A stretch of 64,000 nucleotides of DNA. It comes from Trichaptum fuscoviolaceum (taxonomy: Eukaryota; Basidiomycota; Agaricomycetes; Hymenochaetales; Trichaptaceae). The DNA lies in assembly GCA_910574455.1 (NCBI GenBank), contig CAJSYZ010000007.1:620001-684000 (forward strand). Direction: 5' to 3'. The position numbers and the translations under genes were made by a program. This document shows, piece after piece, positions 42,792-53,493 of the stretch; position 1 is the first letter of the stretch, and every line of letters begins with the position of its first letter. The notes under the pieces were generated by a model, which was not told the DNA's origin, did not search any database, and worked only from the letters and a program-made list of their open reading frames with translations.

Positions 42792-45700
42792 TTATTGTTG
42801 CCTACTTTCGTACAATGTTTCATGCATGTGCATGTCAGCAAATCGGTTAACATAGAATCTATTGTAAAAGTCCAGGGACTCCTCAGGTGTCAATGACTTC
42901 GGAGGACATTCATCACCCTCTGGAACCCCAAGGAGGTGAGCTAAACGGAAGATACTCCCTAGAGCTATCACGGATAACTTTGGAGTTTTTGAGTCACCGT
43001 GACGGGGGTAGCCTGACTCCGACTCGGAGTCGGAGGTGTCATTCAGGTCACTCCGGCGAGTCCGAGTCAGCGGTTGACGGCAACTTCCAATAGTACTACG
43101 CTGGCACGCGGTAGAGGTCTCTGACTCATACTCTGGCTCGACTATCCACATTCTTGTTTTTCTGTCAGGTGAGTCTCCAACGTTCTTGAAAAACTGGACA
43201 AGGGCGCATTCCTGACGTTCTCCATTGGCGGTGAAGGAGAAAAGAAGCATAACCCGAGCAATTCACATCCCTGCAAACCCCTTTTTGCGAGAACTAACTT
43301 GGACAAGAACGACATCACGTCGTGGTTTTCCGCGCCAAGAGGGATTGGACCTGATCACCTCCCTCATTGCTTGCTCTATAGGAATTGATTCGCCGCGGTA
43401 GGCGAAATACGCGGTAGCTGAATGGAAGATGGCAATGTCATTGCCCATGTCCAGTGCAAACTGTTGTTCGGCTATCAGGCTTTCAGAAGCGCTTCCGAGG
43501 TCATAGTATCCTAATTCGTTCAAGTTGCACCTTTCGTACTTGCAGAATAAGTATATTTTGATGAGTCGTCGGAGCTGTCGGAGTTCCGGATGGCCTTTTA
43601 TCGCCGCAAGAGCGTTGAGCTGTTTGGGGTACAGCTTACTGGACTCTGTAAGGATAGCAACGAATAAGTCAGATATCCAGCGCCACAATTTGAAGCTCGT
43701 GTTACTGACGTTGTTTCGAAGCCATTAACATCAAGCTCGAAGGATCACTTCTACCACCTAAGCAAAACCGATGTTCTGTATTTTCCACATCATGAAGAAC
43801 AACACTACTTTGCAGTCCTTCCACTGATGAAGTGCTGAAATCATCCAGGTCAGCAATTTCGTTGTGCCCTTGATTACCCACAGTGCCATCGAAGAAATCA
43901 TCTGTATCATTGGCTGCTCCTGCCACACCAATACACTGCAACTGCTCCCTCTGATTCGGGATCCTCTCAGCATCATCCTCCTCCGGCTCTGACATATTCT
44001 TCCGCAGAACATCTCGCAAAACTTTCCGCGTAGCCTCGGATAGCGTATCGTCTAGCATTCCACGCCGTTTGAAGTCTGACCTCGATGCAATAAGTTTGCT
44101 GAGTCGTTGGTTTGCTGTGATCATCTGGCCCAAGGGATCATTTCTGTTCGAGCGTCGCCACGTTTCTTTGACCGCATAAATATGTTTATTCTCTGTAATC
44201 GATGAACACAGTCCGCTCGGTGCAGCAAACAGAGGGATCAATGTTGGATAATGGACCATAGCATGCTGTCGTGGTAGTGAAAAGTTATCCCGGATGCCCT
44301 TAGCTATGAATATTTGCCGATAACGGTGAAAGTGATCCAAAGAGGCTTTGATTTGATCAAGAGTTGAGGCTGTAATCGTGTACCGACGCACAAGGTAACA
44401 GAAGTCTAGAAATGCACTTAATGTGCGAATCATATCATCGTGTGCAATGCCCACGATAGCCGGAAGATACACCTAAGCAAATTGCATCAAATATCAGCAA
44501 ACCACTGCCTCGAACAAGATAAAAAGGTCACATACTTTCATAAGTGCCTTAGAATCATTGCCTGTCCATTGCTTGAAGCCTCGGCCTTCGGGGAATCTGC
44601 GAAGTCCAGGAAAAGGAGCAGCAACTCTGATTCTACGCGGATGTTAGCAATGGTATTTACATTAAACAACTTGCGAAAAAAATCACCTTTTATCCACAAT
44701 ATCCAGCTCTGACGTGGTCAAGCTCTGACATATCCACTCGACAAGATGATCCTTGAACACGCCTTTGATGATTTGGTGCAGCAGGTCCGGAGATATGAGA
44801 TCGCATATATCTGCGCGTGGAATGTCATTGGTGAAAGGCTACGGAGCAACGTATCAGTTGCAATATACGCATCCAATGAATAATTTGAAGCACGTACCAC
44901 AATGTCCTGGTGGAATCCGTACTCTTTCCGAATTGTTGCTTTATTCATGTTGTTGGCGTCTACCTGTTCTATCAATCGTTCGTGCAGCTCTTTTGTTCGA
45001 GGAATTGATACAAATTCCGGATTATCGAGGTCCTTGTGAGGCGCTGTGCATCTATAATGTCGAAAGTAAGTCATCACCACAGAGCTTGATTTCAGGAAAG
45101 CCTGAGGGCGGGTAGTACTTACTTGCAGCACCATCCAGTACATATGGCGCAAAGGCTGACCTGTTCCGGATAATCGGCTATATATGAGCCGAGTCCGAAA
45201 ACCGACCTACGCAAGTGACCATCAGGGCACCGGAGAATGGTTTTCTGAGTGTTCATGATCATTGCGGATTTCAGCGAGATTAAGATCCTCGATATAGACG
45301 AATGAAAGGTCTGATGTCGAAAGTGCCGGAAGTCATCTGACTTTTCGTATTGCCGCTCAGCTGCAAAGCATCAGAAGTCAATTGAATAGATCACTATTAA
45401 CACATACTCTTTGGTATTGCCAGAAATGCTATGAGCTGGACTGTATTCAGTTTCTGGGACCGCCGGGCCTTGTTTGATACATTCCCAATCGAGAGATACA
45501 AAGGATAGTATTCATTATTGCCAGTTCCAACAGAAACCGTTGTCTTATCGCTCCCTAAAATGACCGGGACGAACATAGATCCATGGACTGCTTTATCTTC
45601 TGCGTAGATCTTGTTCTAAGTCAAGGATAATAAGTATCTGTGCGAGTTAATGAGTCATGACTTACAGCCTGTTCCCAAGCAAAATTCCCGGACATGTAAT

Positions 45701-46878
45701 TTCTGAAAACTCGTTCTTTGTCATTGATATTATTGGTGTCCTCCTTTGTCTGAAATTCACGAAACGGGACAAAGTCAAATTCGCCTTCTAAAGCCGGGTT
45801 ATCCACCAAATTTCGGATTACTTCCAAAGGATCCCGATACCATACATCATATTCTTTCCTCTTCCATGACTCGATGTTCTCGTTTGTTGCTTTTTGGCCA
45901 TTGTCATTAGTGTAGAAGTTACTGAAGGATTTCCAAGATACATCACCGACTTTTGTAGTGTCAATGATCTTGTACAAATTTTGTGCATCTCCATCGAGCA
46001 GTGCACCAGCTGTATCCAGACTTGAGTCATCATTGGGATCTGTCGCGTCCAGTTCGGGATATCTAATAGATTTTGCGTTCTCCGTGGACTGAATTAGTTG
46101 ATAAGCCTTCATAATTCCGAGAAGCTTTGTTATGTTGCCAGCAGACATTTGCTCTTCGCGATAGAGAAAATCTGCGAGCTCGAAATCTGCTCGGCACGAA
46201 TAGGGAAACCAGTCATTTGACGCAGGTTCGTTCCGTGAAACGGGCGGTTCTTCCTTTTCTAAGAAGTTCCCTTCTTCATCGCATGGAGTGGCTGCACGAT
46301 ATTTGGTGTCAGAATGCTAAAGTAAACTGGGGACATCATACTTAGCGCGCACCATTTAAATATCTGTGATACACCTTTAAGTTATCATTGTTCTCTTCAT
46401 AATCTCCAATGTCGGAGTCCAGATCAGCAGAAGATAGGTCTTGGTCTTCAAGTTCGTCATCTCCAGTGTCAGCATGGGACAGGCAATCAGGACCGTCTAA
46501 ATCTTGAAGCAGCTCGTCTCGGCCTATGCTAAGCATCGAGATATCCTGTGTGAGTATAGAAATGTCGTAGTCGTAACTTGAAGAGTTGCAGCCACTTTCA
46601 TCTTCATGATGGCCCTCCAAGTCTGTTGGAAGTTCAGGAGAGCCGGGAAGAGCTTGAGGTGTCGAAGGTCGTGCGGGTTGCTTGGGTGAGGAATCCAAGT
46701 CGTAACCACAAGCAGCAGGTCTTGTTGCAAATGATGACGGGTGAGCTGAATATTCATGTCTTGTCCTTGCGGATTGATTCTTGAACCTCCTGCTGCAGAA
46801 GGAGAAGGTGCATCGAATAGTCGGGGGGAAGATATCTGTAAGATGAACGGGTTTGGGCCTTCGCCGAGTTACCGGCAT
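42792..46878 (-). CDS. Plavaka-type transposase
   Basis: A multi-exon minus-strand gene. The N-terminus (start 46878) has a C2H2 finger CTFSFCSRRFKNQSARTRHE with a following H, then an acidic region. Next come WKSFSNFYTNDNGQ, EYDVWYRDPLEVIRNLVDNP, FDFVPFREFQ and NYMSGNFAWEQA, the usual order in agaricomycete Plavaka (CACTA-like) transposases. Middle exons have FVPVILGSDK, YYPLYLSIGN, RKEYGFHQDIV and DICDLISPDLLHQIIKG, then AMVHYPTLIPLFAAPSGLCS and SITENKHIYAVKETWRRSNR. The C-terminus has LSVIALGSIFRLAHLLGV and FYNRFYVNRFADMHMHE. I see no clear break, though every splice was not traced. This gene is the main argument that the surrounding region is a DNA transposon. Confidence 0.8.
43005..43095. 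repeat. Dyad motifs inside the transposase gene
   Basis: CTGACTCCGACTCGGAGTCG and CGAGTCCGAGTCAGCGG fall within the C-terminal exon, where they encode an Asp/Ser/Glu-rich insert (SDSESESG). So island motifs also occur inside coding DNA. Confidence 0.55.
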
Positions 46879-46909
46879 TAGTTCCAGTAAATTGAACGCT
46901 GAATTTAAA

Positions 46910-47290
46910 GTTGAATGGCACGCTCAGCGGTGACGCCCGCGTAGTAACAACTTGAAGTTAGTAGTACTACTAGTAGTAGTACCGGTAGCCTGAGTAGCCA
47001 CAGCCTCAGGCTGTCAGTGACTCAGTGGCACCGCCGCCAGCCTGCCAGTGAGCCTGCAAGTGCCAGTGAGTAGTACTAGTACCAGTAGCACTGTGATAGT
47101 ACTAGTAATAGAGCTAGCCTGAGTATCCGAGTGTCCAAGTCCGAGTCTGAGTCAGGCTCATTCCGAGTCAGCCTAACTTGAAGGCTGCCAATCACTGGCA
47201 CTGCCAGTGCCAGCAAGTGCAAGTGGGCGTAAATTTTCCTTGAATAGGCGCCCTCATCTCCAACTTCAACTACAACTTGCACCTTTGCCA
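46910..47290. repeat. Dyad-motif island 7 (bidirectional promoter region)
   Basis: The gap between the divergent transposase (start 46878) and the DUF6532-like gene (start 47356) is filled with AACTTGAAGTT, AGTAGTACTACTAGTAGTAG, CAGCCTCAGGCTG, CACTGGCACTGCCAGTGCC and CCGAGTCTGAGTCAGG. Its place suggests a shared regulatory region for both genes. Confidence 0.6.
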
Positions 47291-48364
47291 ACTCGATTCA
47301 CCATCAAAACTCATAGCACCTGTCAGCGTGCCTCGACTTGAAACACTGCACAAGAATGTCAACTCGAAGACAAACGCGGGCTAAGAATAGCAATCAGCAC
47401 CCGGGAGCCATAGTCAATAAACTCAGAACACGTCGAACGAAAGAGGAGGTATTGAGGGAGAAAGAAGAGAAGGAGAGAAGGAGAGAAGAGCAGGCCTCAA
47501 AGCGTGGTGAGGCATTGAGGGAAAAGGAGGAGAAGGAAAAACAGAAGGAAGAACGGGCAGCTCTGCGCGAAGCTGCGGCTCAACAAGCCGCGGATGCGAG
47601 AGAGAAGAGAAAACTTGATGCGGAACAGAAACGGGCAGCAAAAGAACAAGAGGCATCTGAGAAGGTACGCAAAAAGAGAGCTGCAGCAGAGCAACAGGAA
47701 ACAGCAATACTGGAGACGATGGAGCTTGAGAAGAATTTGTCGAAGGCTCTTGACATTCGCACCCAGATGGGCTCAACTGCACCTAAGCTGGCTGGCACTG
47801 ACAAACGAGGGCTAAAAAAACCGAAAGACACTCCTGAAGCTAGTGAGTCCTTATCTTCAAGACAGCGACAGTCGAGTTACCAGATATTGGCATTGCAGGT
47901 TCAACGAACGAGGAAAAAGACAGCTTTTGTGAAGCTGAAGGCAATGCAAACTTTTATGTTCGTAAGTTGCATTACCTTTACGACTTTAGGTTTTGAAAGA
48001 TGAACATATTGACTCACGTTATGATGCAGCCAATTCCGATGGACCAGATAGAGAGCGCGCAAAAAAGGCGAGGAAAAAGGACACCAGAGGTGCACTTCCT
48101 TTCCGTACTTGTGTGCAGGGCGCAAAGGCTTCAAGTCGTATCATAGGAGGCACTGGCTATATCATAGTACGCTTGCAGGACAGGACAGCAGTCTTTCTGG
48201 TGAGGATACAGACATGATAGACTCGCCCAATACGTCGAAACGGAACATAAGACAAAGCGACCTGTCAGGGCACTTCGCACACAGATGGATCCACTTTCTT
48301 CGGCGGAGAGGGCAGAAATCCTGAGATCGCAAGGAAGATAGTAGAAGATATTGACTTGTGAGTT

Positions 48365-48640
48365 TGAAGTCGTACTACTCAACCGTTCGCATCATAGTAC
48401 CAAAGATGAGTTTCAAATTCAAACAAATTCAAGTTGATAGTAAGTGTGAAGCTTGATTTAAACTCAGCTACTTGAAGCTTATCATTGTAGTACTACTTAC
48501 TACTACTACTAGTAGTACTAGTACTGATAGCTTGAATGCGCCCGCCACTGCCAGTGGCAGTTTGAGCGTGCCACGCGTGCGCCAGTGACACTGCCAGTGG
48601 CAGCGACCGTGGCGGCCCGGCGGGTCACCGCCGTGCCACA
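48365..48640. repeat. Dyad-motif island 8 (right-most)
   Basis: CTACTACTAGTAGTACTAG, GCCACTGCCAGTGGCAG, CAGTGACACTGCCAGTGGCA and GGCGGTGACCC-like dyads, read here as an intron of the DUF6532-like gene. No such clusters were seen to the right of this point. Confidence 0.6.
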
Positions 48641-51361
48641 CTTCTTCAAGATCATCATGAACCCGAACGTTGCAGCTTCTTCACTTATAATGCTCACATC
48701 CTTATCTTTGTTTCAAGTTGTGAGCCTGGCTGACACAAGGAAAATTTAGGCTCCCCGCCTCGGTGCAAGAGGATGCAAACTTTAGTCCTTGGGAGGATGA
48801 AGGAGAGACAGTAACCCTCACGAGTTTTCAAGGTGTAAAGAATAGCTTTGCGAGCGAGCGACAGACGGCACATCTTGTTGACTCCGACACTGAAATGTGA
48901 GTTGGTTAAAGCATTCATTAGACTGGCAGATGAAATCTTAATATTTTGATTGTGCGTTTAATTAGGACGCGAGGAGACTTACAATACCGCCCCAAGCCAA
49001 TGTGAGTGCCGCTTAAAGTTCAAAGAAATCGTTCGATTCACAGAGACTATGCATCGGTGGAGTCCCATGCACAACGATGGCTAATTAACAATGTTTCTGT
49101 ATCGTATCAGGATGGAGCCAGCAATAAATCGAAGAAAAGGAAGCTATCCCGCGACACTCTCTCCGACTTGCAGGCTCCTACAACGTTGGTAAGTGGCATC
49201 ATAATGTCTTGCTTCGTTCGCGCTACTTATCCTTCCTTCTTTATGCTCTGGAGAAGAAGAATATCAGGAGACAATCGGCCGTTCAGGTGAGTGTTTCACA
49301 TCAAAGCATGGATCTGGTGCCGGACTTTCTTGTGTCCTTCGGCGTCGACATATCTTTACTTCATTACTTACCAAACCGTACTCTGAATAGGGCGCGAAAA
49401 TGCAGAGAATCGCCAACTCCCAGCTTGATGTAACGGTAAGTTTATTCTGCTTTTACCCCCTCACTACTCACCTGTCATCTCGTCAGGAGGGTATTACTGT
49501 CGATGGACATAGAGAGCAATCGCCGGCGTTGTATCTGCAGATGCAGGTATGTGTAGGCATCGACACTCAATAGGACAACTTTCTGCACCCCTTTCTTTGG
49601 CAAGGATCTGGTCGTCTACTAAGCTTTGCTTATTGTAGGACAGCATGATCGCGAATAATAAGAAGAGGAAGTCACCGCCGGACTCTAACTCGCATGCCGT
49701 GGTAATTCTTGCATTTCCACCCAATATTCAGATCACTTCCTTACTATCTAAAACAGACTAGCATGAACGTGTATATGAAGAAGCCGTCATCACAGGCTGC
49801 CTCGACAGTTAGTGTTAATCCTTCTAATCTCCATTTCATATCATTTCTGATTAAGCAACAAGGATTTGAACCTCACTACTAGTAACAAGAGTAAACTGCA
49901 AGACAGTCATTCTCAGGCTGATATACTGGTATTCAATTCTCTTCGAGCTTTTCTTGGTAACAATTCCTCTAATTGCTACAGATGAAATCTTCTACTTCTA
50001 TTCGCAATTTGAAGAGGTCTCTGGCGGCTCATGCGCAACATATTGCAAGTGTGAGCTAATTGCTGCAATTGATTCGTGTACTAATTCAAGGCTCCTTTAA
50101 CAGGCAAGTGGTTGTGAGGTGTCGCTAACACCACGAGCACAATCACCTGCGATGACGACAGTATCCATCAGTCCTGAACCCGAAGTGCTCGCAACCAAGG
50201 CTCATCTTGGTCATCGCAAAGTCTCTCGGACTACTAGCTCTGTGCGTTAATCAAATCATGTCTATGATATACATCCACTAACTTGCAGAAATGCAGACAT
50301 CTGTAGGGCTTGAGGACAAGGATAGAAATAGTATCGGAAGGGAGGGATCCCGCGCTCCCGGCAAAAAAAGGGCAACGAATCAGTGTCTCCCTCCCGGAAC
50401 TCAGGCAGGCTGGACTCACATTCTTCTGCCTTCGCTGTATCGCGCAGTTGGAAAGTCCACAACTCCATGGCAAAACCCGGACAATAAGTCCATCGGAGCC
50501 TTGTGGGGGAAGGTGTTTGATTCTGTCGAACTTAGTTACGACACGCAATTGGCCGACATCTGTTCTTTAGTTGAGTCATCCCTTATTGTCTTTCATCGGC
50601 CATTTTGAATCAAGTATGATCTGCCCTGTAGGCAGCCCAGAGATGCTCTGATAGTTGGCGCAAGAAATTGTTTGAGAAAGCCGAACAATCAATTTCGAGT
50701 TTCGTCGGCAACGAGCGTTCTAAGTCGGTGGAGACCGAAGAAATTGTGAAGATGTTGCAGACGATGGTCGACAAGAAGAAAGCTGAACCATTCCTCTGGG
50801 AAAGCTGGCATAGTATGGATAAGGTATGTAAAAATTTGCCCCATGTCACCCTTCGTATCCCTGCATTGACTCTGAAAGTACAGAAGCAAGGGTTGTTCTG
50901 CTCTGATCTTGTAATCTCAGTGTTGTCTGTACACCTAGTCTTGGCCCTGGGTCGGCATAAAGTACTGGATAAAAACACAATAGGAAAGCCTATCGGTGCC
51001 CTTGCTCTTGCGGCAACCGCGGTATCTATCTACTTCAGTTCTTATAGTGGCTTTATTCGCTGAATTTCTCATGAACAGGTCAAGGTTGCAATCGACAAGC
51101 AAGTGGCCCGGTTGCAAAAGATCAAAGAAGAGTTTGGTGGCGCTGAGTGGTACTTCACCAGTGCTCTGTGGCAGCCTCATACGGACGACTATGTTAACTT
51201 ATTGTCGAATTCCTCGTTTTTTACTGAATCAAACTGGGAGAAGGTCCGATCCCGCCTAGCAGCTTACAATTCCATTGAAGATTTTAGTGCGGGAAAGAAC
51301 ACCGAACTTGTTGGATCGGGTGTCACTGGCAGGGATTTCTCCCTGTATCTTGACGTTGGAG

Positions 51362-51366
51362 ACGCG
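51362..51366. repeat. Target-site duplication, left (Gypsy-2)
   Basis: ACGCG before the 5' LTR, repeated at 58094-58098 after the 3' LTR. Confidence 0.9.
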
Positions 51367-52195
51367 TGTCGAGATCCCAGGCCCCTTTTCTCATTTCCCG
51401 CACTTTCCCGCCAAGGATCCCGACATGAGCAGACAATCCCGCGGGGAGAATCCCGCCATTGGATTCCCCGCGCGAAACCCCTTTCCCGACTCGCACGATC
51501 CCCCGCAAGATCCCCCGCTCACGTGACCTATCCCGCACCACCGTCCCGACCACCATGCACGCATACACACATTCATTTACGACGACCCGCCACGACACAC
51601 GTACATTCACTTATCAACATACGCTCATTAATCCGTTAGTACCTCAAGGTGACGACCTGCAACAGTCTGGCATACCTAGTCTGGCTAGTCGCGGCCCCGG
51701 ACCGGACGCTGACGTCCACGGACAGGCCGTAGCCATCTGGAGAGACGGGATAGACATGCCTAGCAGTGCGGTCGTAGCATGTATCGTTTGTAGTAGATAG
51801 GTGCGCATTGCGCAAGGACACTTAGCGTAGATTAACTATACAGTCTTTACGAAGTAGATAAATAGCTGTAGGCATCGTAAGGAGCACCCCACTTTTGACC
51901 TCTTGTGGAGTGCTTCCTTAGGTGCGATCTCTCTCTTTCTCCTGTGTAGTTAGTTGCGCAATACTTACTTGTGGAGTGCTTCCTTAGGGATCCGCTTACT
52001 TGACGTTCAAAGCAGTGAAGAGTCCTAGCTGGCCTTGAGAATCCCGCGACGCGCCTGGATAGAATCCCGCGCGTTTCCCGCCAGAATTCCCACGCTCGTT
52101 CCCAGTCGCGAATCCAGATTCCCGAACGCGGGTTCTTGTCGTGAATTCCAGTTTCCCGAAACTGTTTCCCGCTACAATTCCCGACGGTCGTAACA
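51367..52195 (+). repeat. Gypsy-2 5' LTR
   Basis: 829 bp. Both ends are crowded with TTCCCG/ATCCCG motifs, and the middle has two copies of TTGTGGAGTGCTTCCTTAGG about 75 bp apart. Confidence 0.95.
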
Positions 52196-52284
52196 TTAGG
52201 TCAAAAGTCCTGGCTCACCGCCGCTCGGACTCGACACCCTCACGCTCTTTACTTCTACCCCCGCACCCATACCGCCGACCCGCG

Positions 52285-53493
52285 ATGTCGTCCCACCAGG
52301 AATGGGGAGGACTCGCAGACACCTTCGCTTTCCCGTCCCCTAGCTCCTCGATGGAGGAAGACAAACTCCAGCCCATCCTTGATCGCCTCGACACCCTCGA
52401 AAAGCGCTACTCCAAGCTAGTCAACGAACACAATCAGGTCCAGAACACAGTCGCCCAGCTCAAGCACGCCAACCAAGCGTTAGAAGCCCAAATCGCGAGT
52501 CAGCCCGCCTCCCCGTCTGGGGGCGGAGCAGGGCTCAAGATGAAGCTTCCCGACACCTTCGAAGGCGAACGAGCCAAGCTGGAGAACTGGATTCACCAGA
52601 TTAAGCTCTACCTGTTCGGACAACATCCAGGACTAGACGAAACCCGCAAGGTCGCATTCGCTCTGATGCTACTACGGGGGCCGGCGCAAGACTGGGCACG
52701 ACCCATTCTAGATCGACTCCAGGACATCCCGACACCGCCAGAAGCCGCCAGCCTGGAGGCCCTGTTCGCCGCCCTTCGCGCCTCTTACGGGGAAATCGAT
52801 GCAGACAAAGCCGCAGCCGACAAGCTGATGCGCCTACGCCAGACAGGAACGGTCGCCGAGTTTGCGTCGCAATTCCGTGCCCTCCAAGCCCTCACCGGGT
52901 GGCCCAAGGACGCAACGACGGATGTCATCTACCTCGACATGTTCCGGAAGGGACTCAAAGACCAGGTTCGCCAGCACATCGCCAGCACAGAGGCGAAGGA
53001 TATGAAATTCGATGCCTACGTCAACTGGGTTTCCGAGACGGACGAGAAGCTAAGGCTCGCACACGCCTATGGACCAGTATCAAAGCCAGCGGCTACGCCC
53101 CGAAGCAATCCCGGCACCACTAGTTCAGCTCCGCGTACGATCCCGACTGCGGGCGCAAGCTCGACGAAGGATCCCAACGCAATGGAGATTGACAGGGTGC
53201 GCCGGGAGCGCAGGAGTAAGGGACTATGCTACTACTGCGGAGAGAAAGACCATTTAGTGAGCGATTGCCCAACGCGACCGCCAACCCGAAACCTAAAGGC
53301 TACGAAATCCACGTCCCCGTCGAGCCCCTCGCCCCCCGCGCTCCAGTCGTTCGAAGAAACGCTCAAACGTATGGCGGAACAGTACGTCCAGAATGTGCAG
53401 CAGTCCGTGCTACAGAACGCATTCGCCGCCATGACGCCCGCCGCCAAGAACGTTCACAATCCCGAAGCCCCGCCCCCAGCGGATTTTCAGTAG
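52285..53493 (+). CDS. gag: Gypsy-2 Gag
   Basis: A 402-residue Gag from the ATG of MSSHQEWGGLADTFAFPSPS; the frame is open upstream into the LTR. It has a coiled coil (ILDRLDTLEKRYSKLVNEHN), a Gag core (MKLPDTFEGERAKLENWIHQ, GPAQDWARPILDRL, TVAEFASQFRALQAL), a Ser/Pro/Thr linker and one zinc knuckle CYYCGEKDHLVSDC. It ends at TAG at 53493. The pol frame lies at -1 relative to gag and overlaps it by 268 bases. Confidence 0.93.
   Translation: MSSHQEWGGLADTFAFPSPSSSMEEDKLQPILDRLDTLEKRYSKLVNEHNQVQNTVAQLKHANQALEAQIASQPASPSGGGAGLKMKLPDTFEGERAKLENWIHQIKLYLFGQHPGLDETRKVAFALMLLRGPAQDWARPILDRLQDIPTPPEAASLEALFAALRASYGEIDADKAAADKLMRLRQTGTVAEFASQFRALQALTGWPKDATTDVIYLDMFRKGLKDQVRQHIASTEAKDMKFDAYVNWVSETDEKLRLAHAYGPVSKPAATPRSNPGTTSSAPRTIPTAGASSTKDPNAMEIDRVRRERRSKGLCYYCGEKDHLVSDCPTRPPTRNLKATKSTSPSSPSPPALQSFEETLKRMAEQYVQNVQQSVLQNAFAAMTPAAKNVHNPEAPPPADFQ

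Noticed and set aside
51459..51800. ORFs within Gypsy-2 LTRs (also 57534-57719 and 60855-61196)
   Set aside because: The same frames recur in all three LTR copies only because the LTR is repeated; there is no independent coding evidence. The pol readthrough is noted separately.
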